36,897 bases of DNA from Micromonospora solifontis (GTDB lineage: Bacteria > Actinomycetota > Actinomycetes > Mycobacteriales > Micromonosporaceae). A program made the translations under genes and the position numbers. Shown piece by piece: positions 1 to 7,499 of this stretch. The notes under the pieces are model-generated. The model saw nothing but the letters and a program-made list of their open reading frames with translations. It was not told the origin of the DNA and searched no databases. The stretch spans positions 1 to 36,897 of the forward strand of contig NZ_RJLN01000053.1 in NCBI RefSeq assembly GCF_003725545.1. The letters run 5' to 3'. Numbering within the stretch: position 1 is the first letter of the stretch; each line of letters opens with the position of its first letter.

Positions 1-212
1 GCGCCATCCGGATCGCCGGCCTCGTCCGAGGCCCGCCGGCGTCCCCGACCGGCCGTCGCGGCGTCACCCCGAGGCCGGTCGGAGGTGCCCGCGGCGCGGT
101 CGCCCCGGGCCCTGCGCGCCGCGCCGTCGGCCACCTCCGACCCCTCGGGGGTACGCGCACCGCGTCCCGGCCCCAGCCGGGCGGGCGGGAGCTGGAACTC
201 GTCATCCGACAC
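1..212 (-). CDS. DciA/DUF721-family protein, N-terminal part (runs off the left edge)
   Basis: Partial gene: only about the first 70 codons are present. The GTG at 210-212 opens a frame that starts MSDDEFQLPPARLG and continues as a low-complexity Gly/Ala/Arg/Asp-rich stretch to the window edge. It overlaps the end of recF by 11 bases. In actinobacteria a DUF721 gene (DciA-like, proposed loader or regulator of the replicative helicase DnaB) normally sits between recF and gyrB, and such proteins have a disordered N-terminus, so the call rests on position and composition; the conserved domain lies outside the window. An ATG at 203-205 overlaps the recF stop but opens a frame with less protein-like composition. 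Confidence 0.55.
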   Translation of the reverse strand, partial: MSDDEFQLPPARLGPGRGARTPEGSEVADGAARRARGDRAAGTSDRPRGDAATAGRGRRRASDEAGDPDG

Positions 213-1335
213 GGCGTACCGTCCCCTCGCCCACCGCGTACCGGGCGCCGCGCAGGGCGGCCGGCACGTCGTCGTCGACCGCGCAGGTCACCAGGAGCTG
301 GGCGGCCCCGCCGACCAGCTCGGCCAGGCGTTCCCGGCGGCCGGCGTCCAGCTCGGCGAAGACGTCGTCGAGCACCAGCACCGGCTCTATCCCGTCGGCG
401 CGCAGCAGGTCGTACCCGGCCAACCGCAGCGCGAGCGCGTACGACCAGGACTCGCCGTGGCTGGCGTACCCCTTGGCGGGGAGCGGGCCGAGGGTGAGCG
501 CGAGGTCGTCACGGTGCGGGCCGACCAGGGTGGTGCCGCGTTCGATCTCCGCCGACCGCTGCTCGGCCAGCGCGGCGGTCAACGCGTCGGCCAGCACCGC
601 CCGGTCGGTGGTCGGCTCGGGCAGCTCCACCGACGGCCGGTACGCGATGCCCGCCGCGCCGCGGCCCGCCGCCACCGCGTCGTACGCCTTGGCCACGTGC
701 GGGGCGAGCGCGGCGACCAGCTCCAGCCGGCCGGCGAGCAGTTCCGCCCCGTGGCGCGCCAGGTGGGTGTCCCAGACCGCGAGGGTGGACAGGTCCCCGC
801 CCCGGTTGCCGCCCGTCTTGCGGGCCAGGTACGCCGTACGCAGCAGGGCGTTGCGTTGCTTGACCACCCGGTCGTAGTCGGCGCGCACGCCGGCGTAGCG
901 GGGCTGGCGGGTGACCAGCAGGTCGTCGAGGTAGCGGCGGCGCTCGGCCGGGTCACCGCGGACCAGCTCGAGGTCCTCCGGGGCGAAGAGCACCAGCCGC
1001 AGCGCGCCCAGCACGTCCCGGGCGCGGCGGGCCGGCGAGCGGCCCAGCCGGGCCCGGTTGGCCTTGCCGGGGACGATCTCCAGCTCGACGAGGAGTTCCC
1101 GGCCCTCGTGCACCACCGCACAGCGGATCACCGCCGAGGAGGCGCCCATCCGGACCAGCGGGGCGTCCGTGGCGACCCGGTGCGAGTCCAGGGTCGCCAC
1201 ATAGCCCAGCGCCTCGACGAGGTTGGTCTTGCCGACGCCGTTCGCGCCGGTCAGCACGTTGGGGCCGGGCTCCAGGTCGACGCCGACCCGCTCGTACGAG
1301 CGGAAGTCGACCAGTTCGAGCCGGCGGACGTACAC
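202..1335 (-). CDS. recF: DNA replication/repair ATPase RecF
   Basis: RecF is a cytoplasmic SMC-like ATPase that helps load RecA at single-strand gaps and at stalled forks. The 377-residue product has the family's usual length. It begins MYVRRLELVDFRSYERV, has the Walker A motif GANGVGKTN near residue 33, and carries the ABC-type end pattern LVLDDVFAELDAGRRERL (Walker B and D-loop) near residue 320. The start is a GTG. It lies 16 bases after gnd, and its 3' end overlaps the downstream DciA-like gene, so dnaN-gnd-recF-dciA looks like one leftward operon. The gap before it contains a DnaA-box-like 9-mer. Family call is firm. Confidence 0.96.
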   Translation of the reverse strand: MYVRRLELVDFRSYERVGVDLEPGPNVLTGANGVGKTNLVEALGYVATLDSHRVATDAPLVRMGASSAVIRCAVVHEGRELLVELEIVPGKANRARLGRSPARRARDVLGALRLVLFAPEDLELVRGDPAERRRYLDDLLVTRQPRYAGVRADYDRVVKQRNALLRTAYLARKTGGNRGGDLSTLAVWDTHLARHGAELLAGRLELVAALAPHVAKAYDAVAAGRGAAGIAYRPSVELPEPTTDRAVLADALTAALAEQRSAEIERGTTLVGPHRDDLALTLGPLPAKGYASHGESWSYALALRLAGYDLLRADGIEPVLVLDDVFAELDAGRRERLAELVGGAAQLLVTCAVDDDVPAALRGARYAVGEGTVRRVG

Positions 1336-1339
1336 AGGC

Positions 1340-1348
1340 TGTGGATAC
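1340..1348 (+). promoter_or_regulatory. Isolated DnaA-box-like 9-mer in the gnd-recF gap
   Basis: The sequence TGTGGATAC differs by one base from the reverse-complement DnaA box TGTGGATAA. It fills most of the 16-base gap between gnd and recF and lies just upstream of the recF GTG. A single near-match can be chance; it is noted because other near-consensus boxes occur outside oriC in this window. Confidence 0.3.
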
Positions 1349-1351
1349 CGG

Positions 1352-2224
1352 TCAGCGCTTGTGGACGGCGTGCCCGCCGAACTGCTGGCGCAGCGCGGCG
1401 ACGGCCTTCATCGCCGGCGAGTCGTCCTGGCGCGACGCGAACCGGGCGAAGAGGGAGGCGGTGATCACGTTCAGCGGCACGGCGAGCCGGACCGCCTCGT
1501 CGACGGTCCACCGGCCCTCGCCGGTGTCCTCGGTGTAGCCGCTCAGCTCGGACAGGTCCGGATCCTCGTCCAGCGCACGGTCGAGCAGGTCGAGCAGCCA
1601 GGACCGGACCACGGTGCCCTCGCGCCAGGACTTGAAGACGCCCGGCACGTTGGTCACCAGCTCGGACTTGGCGAGCAGCTCGTAGCCCTCGGCGTAGGCG
1701 TGCATCAGGCCGTACTCGATGCCGTTGTGCACCATCTTGGCGTAGTGGCCGGCGCCGACCGGGCCGGCGTGCACGAAGCCGAACTCACCCTCGGGCTTGA
1801 GCGCGTCGAAGACCGGCATGAGCCGCTCGACGTGCTCCCGGGCGCCGCCGACCATCAGCGCGTAGCCGTTCTGTCGGCCCCAGACGCCGCCCGACACGCC
1901 CACGTCGACGTATCCGATGCCCTGCTCGTTCAGCCGCTCGGCGCGCGGGGCGTCGTCGCTGAACCGGGAGTTGCCACCGTCGATGATGATGTCGCCCTCG
2001 CCGAGCACGCCGGCGAGCTCGTCGATCGTGGCGTCGGTGACCCCGGCCGGCACCATCACCCAGACCGCGCGGGGCGACTCCAGCTTCTCGGCCAGCTCCG
2101 CGAGGCTCGCGACGTCGCTCAGCTCCGCGTTGCGGTCGTAGCCGACCACCTCGTGCCCGGCGGCGCGCAACCGCTCACGCATGTTGCCGCCCATCCGGCC
2201 GAGTCCTACCAGGCCGAGCTGCAT
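1352..2224 (-). CDS. gnd: 6-phosphogluconate dehydrogenase, decarboxylating, short (NAD-type) form
   Basis: Oxidises and decarboxylates 6-phosphogluconate to ribulose 5-phosphate in the pentose phosphate pathway. The 290 residues match the short, often NAD-preferring class rather than the ~470-residue NADP class. Visible landmarks are the Rossmann motif GLVGLGRMGGNM at residues 4-15, IIDGGNSRFSDD near residue 80, the substrate-binding GVSGGVWG near residue 110 and KMVHNGIEYGLMHAYAEGYE near residue 165, with the catalytic Lys and Asn of the family. It sits between dnaN and recF, 40 bases after dnaN, so it is presumably transcribed with them. Cofactor preference is inferred from length only. 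Confidence 0.94.
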   Translation of the reverse strand: MQLGLVGLGRMGGNMRERLRAAGHEVVGYDRNAELSDVASLAELAEKLESPRAVWVMVPAGVTDATIDELAGVLGEGDIIIDGGNSRFSDDAPRAERLNEQGIGYVDVGVSGGVWGRQNGYALMVGGAREHVERLMPVFDALKPEGEFGFVHAGPVGAGHYAKMVHNGIEYGLMHAYAEGYELLAKSELVTNVPGVFKSWREGTVVRSWLLDLLDRALDEDPDLSELSGYTEDTGEGRWTVDEAVRLAVPLNVITASLFARFASRQDDSPAMKAVAALRQQFGGHAVHKR

Positions 2225-2264
2225 CTGCTGCTACCTCCGTACGTCTGGGTCTTGCTGGCCGCGA

Positions 2265-3398
2265 TCAGCGGGACACGCGAATCGGCATGATGAGGTACCG
2301 GTACCCCGGGATGACCTCGCCATCCTCGCCGGCGGGGGAAATCACCGCGGGCTTGAAGGCGTCGACGAACGCCAGCTGCGCGTACTGGGCACCCAGGTTG
2401 GCGAGGCCGTCGATCAGGTACTGCGGGTTGAAGCCGATGGTCAGCGGGTCGCCGCTGAAGGTGGCCTCCATGGCCTCGCTGGCCCGGGCCTCCTCGGTGC
2501 CGCCGGCCTCGACGACCAGCCCGTCCGCGCTGAAGCTCAGCAGCACCGGGGTGGTGCGCTCGGCGACGAGGGCGACGCGCTTGACGACCTCGATCAGGGT
2601 GCTGACCGGGACCCGGGCCTCGGCATTGTGGTTGGCCGGGAAGAGCGAGCGGACCGGCGGGTAGTTGGCCCCGTCCAGCAGTCGGCTCGTGGTCCGCCGG
2701 GTGCCGCCGGAGAAGCCGATCATGCCCTCGCCGGCGCCGCCCTGGGAGAGCGCCATGGTCACCTGGCCGCCGAGCGGGCCGAGGGCCTTGGCGGTGTCGT
2801 GCAGCGTCCGGGCGGGCACCAGCGCGTTGAGGCTGATCTCCGGGTCGTCCGGGTTCCACTCCATCTCGCGCAGGGCGAGTCGGTAGCGGTCGGTGGCGAG
2901 CATTGCCAGGGTGCTGCCGGAGAGCTCGATCCGTACGCCGGTCATCATCGGCAGCGTCTCGTCCCGGCCGGCCGCGACGGCCACCTGGGCCACGGCGGCG
3001 GCGAACGCGGCGGCGTCGACCGTGCCGGCGCTCTCCGGCATCTCCGGCAGGGCCGGGTAGTCCTCCACCGGCATGGTCGGCAGGGTGAAGCGGGCGCTGC
3101 CGCAGACCAGCTCCAGGTGGGCGCCGACGGCGGCGATGTCCACCGGCTTGGCCGGGAGCGCCTTGGTGATCTCGGCGAGCAGGCGGCCGGAGACGAGGGC
3201 GGCACCGTCGGCGTCTCCCTGGACCTCGACCGTGACCTGGCTGGAGACCTCGTAGTCGAAGCCGGAGACCTGCAGGTTGCTGTCGGTGACCCGGAGCATC
3301 ACACCGGCCAGCACCGGTACGGAGGGTCGGTTGGGCAGGCTCTTGGCGGTCCAGGCGACCGCCTCGGCGAGCGCGTCGCGCTCCACTCGGAACTTCAT
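2265..3398 (-). CDS. dnaN: DNA polymerase III beta subunit (sliding clamp)
   Basis: Ring-shaped processivity clamp that tethers the replicative polymerase to DNA. The chosen ATG gives 377 residues beginning MKFRVERDALAEAVAWTAKS, the standard bacterial length and start. A ribosome site GGAGG lies just upstream at about 3403-3407. The frame stays open a further 59 codons upstream, but that part is Pro/Gly/Arg-rich and runs into the origin. Clamp-like sequence includes LPEMPE, RYRLALRE and the C-terminal YLIMPIRVSR. The gene is transcribed away from oriC and heads the dnaN-gnd-recF unit. Confidence 0.97.
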   Translation of the reverse strand: MKFRVERDALAEAVAWTAKSLPNRPSVPVLAGVMLRVTDSNLQVSGFDYEVSSQVTVEVQGDADGAALVSGRLLAEITKALPAKPVDIAAVGAHLELVCGSARFTLPTMPVEDYPALPEMPESAGTVDAAAFAAAVAQVAVAAGRDETLPMMTGVRIELSGSTLAMLATDRYRLALREMEWNPDDPEISLNALVPARTLHDTAKALGPLGGQVTMALSQGGAGEGMIGFSGGTRRTTSRLLDGANYPPVRSLFPANHNAEARVPVSTLIEVVKRVALVAERTTPVLLSFSADGLVVEAGGTEEARASEAMEATFSGDPLTIGFNPQYLIDGLANLGAQYAQLAFVDAFKPAVISPAGEDGEVIPGYRYLIMPIRVSR

Positions 3399-3589
3399 CA
3401 ATGCCTCCGCGTCGACGTCAGCGACAACTCTCTCATGCCGACCGCTGCCACCCGTCCCGCCCGACCGTGCGGGTACCCATCGCACCTTAGGGCGCGCGGG
3501 CATCGGCTGTGCGCCCGACCCCATGGATCCAGGTGCCGGAGCGACGGTCGACGGGAGTGCTCCGGCCCGATCCACAGGAAGTCCAACGG

Positions 3590-4046
3590 TGATGATTGGT
3601 TTTTGTTGTTTAGAAGAGATAACTCATCGTCTTCATCGCACCTGTGCAAACTGTGGAGAACCGGCGTCGGCGCAGGTCAGACAGGTTATCCACCGGTGGT
3701 TTGGCTGTGGAGAACCGGGGGTAAAACCCGTGTTCCGGTCCACAGCCGGGCGCTGACCCCAGGTTGTCCACGGTTGTCCACCGGTTGTCCACCGCTAATC
3801 CACCGGGTTTCTCCCCAGCGTTGTGGACGGGCCGGCCGGCGTCGAGCCGCGTCGTCCCCAGAACCTTCAACAGGCAACCCACAGGCCGACCGTCGTCGGT
3901 GGACAACCGGCCCGTCGTCCCCAGGCGTCCACAGCGTCGTCCCCAGGAGTTGTCCACAGTCTGTGGGTAACCGGGTCCGGACCGAGCGTGGTTTTCCACC
4001 GCCTGTGACACAGGGGATGTGGACAACCGGGTCGTGGTGTGGATGA
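3590..4046. other. oriC: Chromosomal replication origin oriC
   Basis: The 775-base gap between dnaN and dnaA carries many 9-mers close to TTATCCACA or its complement. I read them at 3652-3660, 3686-3694 (TTATCCACC), 3706-3714, 3764-3772, 3774-3782, 3785-3793, 3796-3804, 3822-3830, 3898-3906, 3950-3958 (TTGTCCACA), 3962-3970, 3992-4000, 4018-4026 (TGTGGACAA) and 4038-4046. The GC-leaning variants TTGTCCAC and TGTGGACAA dominate, as is usual in high-GC actinobacteria. A clearly AT-rich patch at about 3590-3635, beside the dnaN end of the cluster, is the best candidate unwinding element. Three boxes at 3764-3793 follow each other at 10-11 base intervals, one helical turn. Position between dnaA and dnaN is the classic origin location in this phylum. 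Confidence 0.95.
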
Positions 4047-4109
4047 ACACGACCCCGATCGTGGGCCCTCCACCGGGTCGAGGGTCAAGCTCCGCCCGTC
4101 CCCAGGCAC

Positions 4110-4140
4110 GAAAAAGCCCGGCCGGTGGTCCGGCCGGGCC
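4110..4140 (-). terminator. Intrinsic terminator of dnaA
   Basis: Perfect 10-bp stem: GCCCGGCCGG at 4116-4125 pairs with 4130-4139 across a 4-base loop. On the minus strand it is followed by TTTTT (4111-4115). It lies about 35 bases after the dnaA stop and would stop dnaA transcription before it enters oriC. Confidence 0.85.
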
Positions 4141-4173
4141 CGCGTCGACGGGTACGGAGCTGAAAACGTTGGC

Positions 4174-6000
4174 TCAGGTGGTCTGCTTGATCCGGTTGGT
4201 CAGCTCGGCGATCTGGTTGTAGAGCGAGCGGCGCTCGGCCATCTGCTGGCGGATCTTCCGGTCGGCGTGCATCACCGTGGTGTGGTCCCGGCCGCCGAAC
4301 GCCTGCCCGATCCGGGGCAGCGACAGGTCGGTCAACTCCCGGCACAGGTACATGGCCACCTGGCGGGCGTTGACCAGGACCCGGGACCGGGAGTGCCCGC
4401 GCAGGTCCTCCAGGCTCACTCCGAAGTAGTCGGCGGTGGAGACCATGATCTGGTCGGCGGTGATCTCCGGGCCGGCGCCGTCCGGGATGAAGTCCCGCAG
4501 CACCTCCTCGGCCAGCGACAGCTCCACCGACGAACGGGTCAGGCTGGCGAACGCGGTGACCCGGATCAGCGCGCCCTCCAGCTCCCGGATCGAGTTCGAC
4601 ACCCGGGAGGCGATGAACTCCAGCACGTCCGGCGGGGCGAACAGCCGCTCCTGGGCCGCCTTCTTCTGCAGGATCGCGATCCGGGTCTCCAGGTCCGGCG
4701 GCTGGATGTCGGCGAGCAGGCCCCACTCGAACCGGGTCCGCAGTCGGTCCTCCAGCGTCGCCAGCTGCTTCGGCGAGCGGTCGGAGGTGATCACGATCTG
4801 CTTGTTGGCGTTGTGCAGCGTGTTGAAGGTGTGGAAGAACTCCTCCTGGGTCCGCTCCCGGTTCTCCAGGAACTGGATGTCGTCGATCAGGAGGATGTCG
4901 ACGTCCCGGTAGCGGCGCTGGAAGGCGCTGGTCTTGTCGTCCCGCAGGGAGTTGATGAAGTCGTTGGTGAACTCCTCGGTCGAGACGTACCGGACCGAGC
5001 GGGCGTTCCCCAGCGTCGTGGCGTAGTGCCCGATGGCGTGCAGCAGGTGGGTCTTGCCCAGCCCGGAGCTGCCGTAGATGAAGAGCGGGTTGTAGGCCTT
5101 GGCCGGCGACTCGGCCACCGCGACGCTCGCCGCGTGCGCGAAGCGGTTCGAGGAGCCGATGACGAACGTCTCGAACATGTACTTCGGGTTGAGCCGGTTG
5201 CCGCCGGTCTCCGCTCCACCGGGCAGGCGCCGGTCGGCCGACGCGCCGGAGCGGTGATCCGCGCCACCACGCCCGGGGCCGGAGTCGGTGCCGCCGTCGC
5301 GGGGCAGGCCGCGCAGCGGGGGGGCGTCCGCCGGGCCGGCGCTCTCGCGGTAGCGCGGTGGCTCGTAGCCGCGGCCGTCGGGGGCGGACCCGTCGAGCCG
5401 CGCCGGCTCGTCGAACGGGCGGCGCTCGGGGGCGGCCCGCAGCGGCTCGGCGAAGGCGGCGCTGAACAGGTCGTCCTGGCCGTCCCGGCTGGCCGGGATG
5501 AGCTGCGGGCGGCCGCCGTCGGCGGTGCGCTGCCGGGGGGCGGGCTCCTCGACGGGCGGCTCCGGACGCGGCTCGGCGTACCCGGGCGCCTCCGGCCGGG
5601 TCGGGAACTCCAGCTCGGGGAAGCCGGGTGCCGGGCCGGTCTGGTCGAAGCCGGCCAGCAGGTCCTGGGGGCCGTCGGGCTGGGCGGGCGGCTCGGGCGC
5701 GCTCCGGTAGACGGTGCCGGCGGGGCGGCCCGCCGGGTCCTCGGCGACCCGTACGGTCACGGCCACCTGGATGGGCCGGCCGAGCAGCCGGCTCAGGGCC
5801 TCGGTGATCGCCGGACGGAGCCGCGACTCGATCACGTCGCGGGTGAAGGCGTCCGGTACGGAGAGCAGGGCGGTGTCCTCGACGATCGCCCGGAGCCGGG
5901 TGAGTCGGAGGTACGCCCGCTGCTGCGCGGAGATGATCTCGTCGGCGAGCTCGTCGGTCGTCGCCGTCCATACCGCGGCAAGGTCGGTCGCTCCGGTCAC
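4174..6000 (-). CDS. dnaA: Chromosomal replication initiator protein DnaA
   Basis: AAA+ ATPase that binds DnaA boxes and melts oriC. From the GTG at 5998-6000 the product has 608 residues beginning MTGATDLAAVWTATTDELAD, with a purine-rich ribosome site just upstream; the frame extends 21 codons further upstream, which I think is untranslated leader. Domain I is about residues 1-90. Domain II, about 90-270, is a long Pro/Gly/Arg-rich linker that makes this protein longer than the ~450-residue E. coli form, as in streptomycetes. Domain III has Walker A GSSGLGKTH near residue 310 and Walker B LLIDDIQF near 370. Domain IV has the DnaA signature DHTTVMHADRKI near 573. The gene is transcribed toward oriC and ends in a terminator; two DnaA boxes lie in its leader, suggesting autoregulation. 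Confidence 0.97.
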   Translation of the reverse strand: MTGATDLAAVWTATTDELADEIISAQQRAYLRLTRLRAIVEDTALLSVPDAFTRDVIESRLRPAITEALSRLLGRPIQVAVTVRVAEDPAGRPAGTVYRSAPEPPAQPDGPQDLLAGFDQTGPAPGFPELEFPTRPEAPGYAEPRPEPPVEEPAPRQRTADGGRPQLIPASRDGQDDLFSAAFAEPLRAAPERRPFDEPARLDGSAPDGRGYEPPRYRESAGPADAPPLRGLPRDGGTDSGPGRGGADHRSGASADRRLPGGAETGGNRLNPKYMFETFVIGSSNRFAHAASVAVAESPAKAYNPLFIYGSSGLGKTHLLHAIGHYATTLGNARSVRYVSTEEFTNDFINSLRDDKTSAFQRRYRDVDILLIDDIQFLENRERTQEEFFHTFNTLHNANKQIVITSDRSPKQLATLEDRLRTRFEWGLLADIQPPDLETRIAILQKKAAQERLFAPPDVLEFIASRVSNSIRELEGALIRVTAFASLTRSSVELSLAEEVLRDFIPDGAGPEITADQIMVSTADYFGVSLEDLRGHSRSRVLVNARQVAMYLCRELTDLSLPRIGQAFGGRDHTTVMHADRKIRQQMAERRSLYNQIAELTNRIKQTT

Positions 6001-6055
6001 CGTCGTGCCACCCCCCTCGCCTCTGCTCACGCCCGCCCGGACGGCTGACCGGTCG

Positions 6056-6075
6056 TCATCCACAAGTTATCCACA
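6056..6075. promoter_or_regulatory. Pair of DnaA boxes in the dnaA leader
   Basis: TTATCCACA at 6067-6075 is a perfect consensus box and TCATCCACA at 6056-6064 has one mismatch. They are two bases apart, in the same orientation, about 60-75 bases upstream of the dnaA start. This is the usual layout for DnaA repressing its own gene; regulation is inferred. Confidence 0.75.
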
Positions 6076-6146
6076 GCCTGTGTGTACCGACCGATTGTGG
6101 CCGCCCACCGGACGCGGGTCGGACCTGCCCCCCTGGTTCCCGGAGG

Positions 6147-6165
6147 CGTTGAAGCGGGTTCAACG
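6147..6165. promoter_or_regulatory. Inverted repeat upstream of dnaA, possible operator
   Basis: CGTTGAA at 6147-6153 and TTCAACG at 6159-6165 form perfect 7-bp arms around a 5-base centre. It lies just downstream of the candidate dnaA promoter and does not match a DnaA box. It could be an operator or a small leader hairpin. Confidence 0.4.
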
Positions 6166-6176
6166 TGCCGAACGAT

Positions 6177-6205
6177 TCACTACCTTGTCCGGTCTTGCCT
6201 GTCAG
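6177..6205 (-). promoter_or_regulatory. Candidate dnaA promoter
   Basis: Read on the minus strand, CTGACA (6200-6205) and TAGTGA (6177-6182) are separated by exactly 17 bases. Transcription would start near 6170, giving a leader of about 170 bases that includes the inverted repeat and both DnaA boxes. Sequence match only. Confidence 0.4.
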
Positions 6206-6414
6206 CGACAACCGACACTCCAGCTCGGCGCGGCTGACGCCGCGCGGCGACCTGGAGCCGTCGTCCCGAACCCCCGACGCTGACCGCAATCGGGCACGCT
6301 AACAGCGCGGACCCCGCGCCATCAACCGTCGACACCGGGGCAGCCTTGTCAACATCAGTGAAAACCGCCCCTTCGGTCGTGCTCCGGGGCCGATCGGCGC
6401 CCGCGGTGTGATGT

Positions 6415-6443
6415 TTGACGGTCATTGCCCCCCTGCGTAGGCT
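6415..6443 (+). promoter_or_regulatory. Promoter of the rpmH operon
   Basis: TTGACG at 6415-6420 and TAGGCT at 6438-6443 are separated by 17 bases, a good match to the housekeeping-sigma promoter of actinobacteria. Transcription would start near 6450, leaving a leader of about 180 bases before rpmH. Confidence 0.65.
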
Positions 6444-6629
6444 GGAGCGGCTGCTCTCTCGCCCTCTGCTAGGGTGATGGGTGCTTGCTGTCCGCGGTCG
6501 CTTCCCCGCATCGCCGAGGACCCGCGTCGTCGGGCAGCACCGATCGGAGGCCACCGCGGAGGTGGCCTGGACCACCACACGACCCCGGGCGATCCCCCGC
6601 GCGGGGCGTACGACAACGGAGAGCCTGAC

Positions 6630-6767
6630 GTGAGCAAGCGCACCTACCAGCCGAACAACCGCCGGCGCGCGAAGACCCACGGCTTCCGGCTGCGCATGCG
6701 CACCCGTGCCGGCCGCGCCATCATCTCGACCCGTCGCGCCAAGGGCCGCACCCGCCTGTCGGCCTGA
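6630..6767 (+). CDS. rpmH: 50S ribosomal protein L34
   Basis: Small, highly basic protein of the large ribosomal subunit. The GTG start gives 45 residues, beginning MSKRTYQPNNRRRAKTHGF and ending KGRTRLSA, a full-length and typical L34. The ribosome site GGAGAG at 6618-6623 is well placed. It heads the rpmH-rnpA-yidD-yidC run transcribed away from oriC and is read from the promoter at 6415-6443. Confidence 0.97.
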   Translation: MSKRTYQPNNRRRAKTHGFRLRMRTRAGRAIISTRRAKGRTRLSA

Positions 6768-6801
6768 GGCCGACCGGTCCGGTCCGGGGACGTGGGCAGT
6801 C

Positions 6802-7215
6802 GTGCTGGCCGCCGCGCAACGACTGCGGCGCAGTAGCGACTTCGCCGCAGCGGTCCGGGGTGGCCGACGCGTCGGACGTGGCGCCGTCGTGGTCCACCTG
6901 ACCCTCCCCGAGCAGACGGGACATCCCGCGACAACCTCGCCGGAGCCGGCGCGGAACAGCGGTGCGGAGACCCCCGCGCCGAGCCGCGCCGGCTTCGTCG
7001 TGTCCAAGGCGGTCGGCAACGCCGTGGTCCGTAACAAGGTCCGCCGCCGCCTCCGCCATCTGGCCCGCGAGCGCCTCGCCGACCTGCCCGGCGGGAGCAC
7101 CCTCGTGGTGCGCGCCCTGCCGCCGGCCGCCGAGGCGTCGTACGCCCGGCTCGGGGCCGACCTGGACGCCGCCCTCGCCGCCGCGCGGTCTCCCCGGGGT
7201 CGGCGGTCCCGGTGA
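6802..7215 (+). CDS. rnpA: Ribonuclease P protein component
   Basis: Protein subunit that, with the RNA subunit, removes 5' leaders from tRNA precursors. From the GTG at 6802 the product is 137 residues and begins MLAAAQRLRRSSDFAAAVRGG, the usual start. The family's basic signature is NAVVRNKVRRRLRHL near residue 75. Between the first strand (VVVHL, near residue 33) and GFVVSKAVGNA there is a Thr/Ser/Pro-rich insert of about 27 residues, longer than in enterobacterial RnpA. The stop overlaps the yidD GTG by four bases (GTGA). The frame is open 32 codons further upstream, overlapping rpmH, which I reject. Confidence 0.94.
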   Translation: MLAAAQRLRRSSDFAAAVRGGRRVGRGAVVVHLTLPEQTGHPATTSPEPARNSGAETPAPSRAGFVVSKAVGNAVVRNKVRRRLRHLARERLADLPGGSTLVVRALPPAAEASYARLGADLDAALAAARSPRGRRSR

Positions 7216-7499
7216 ACGGTGGGACCGCCGCGTCGCGGCCGACTACAACCGGTGCCCGCATGCTGCTGGCGCCCATCATCGCGTACCGTCGGTGGATAAG
7301 TCCGGCACTGCCGGCCCGCTGCCGGTTCTACCCGTCGTGCAGTGCCTACGCCGTCGAGGCGGTGTCCCGGCACGGTGCGCTGCGGGGAGGCTGGCTGACG
7401 GTCCGGCGGCTGTCGCGCTGCCACCCCTTCCACCCAGGTGGACACGACCCGGTGCCGGAGCCGGGCGACCGCCGCCGTGCCGACGTGACTGGAGCCTGA
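7212..7499 (+). CDS. yidD: Membrane protein insertion efficiency factor YidD
   Basis: Small membrane-associated protein that assists YidC-dependent insertion. Its 95 residues contain the family core LLAPIIAYRRWISPALP, the CRFYPSCSAYAVEAV cysteine motif and GGWLTVRRLSRCHPFHPGGHDPVP. The GTG start overlaps the rnpA stop by four bases, implying translational coupling. An internal ATG at 7260 would give a protein starting exactly at the conserved MLLAPII core and is an equally possible start. It lies directly before yidC. Confidence 0.93.
   Translation: MNGGTAASRPTTTGARMLLAPIIAYRRWISPALPARCRFYPSCSAYAVEAVSRHGALRGGWLTVRRLSRCHPFHPGGHDPVPEPGDRRRADVTGA

Larger units (their letters stand above)
6001..6629. 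other. Divergent dnaA / rpmH control region (no gene)
   Basis: This 629-base spacer contains no supportable gene. From left to right it holds two DnaA boxes close to the dnaA start, a 7-bp-arm inverted repeat, a candidate leftward dnaA promoter, and the rightward rpmH promoter; these are listed separately. A second rightward -10-like TAGGGT occurs at 6470-6475 without a good -35. Confidence 0.7.

Noticed and set aside
3399..3575. Upstream extension of the dnaN frame
   Set aside because: It enters the dnaN-proximal part of the origin spacer, is low complexity, and the MKFRVERD start with its ribosome site matches the DnaN family.
4039..6048. Long plus-strand open frame opposite dnaA
   Set aside because: Antisense to dnaA, no domain, runs through the terminator hairpin and DnaA boxes.
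7291..7299. DnaA-box-like GGTGGATAA inside yidD
   Set aside because: Single one-mismatch occurrence inside a conserved coding segment (YRRWISP); no neighbours, so chance is adequate.
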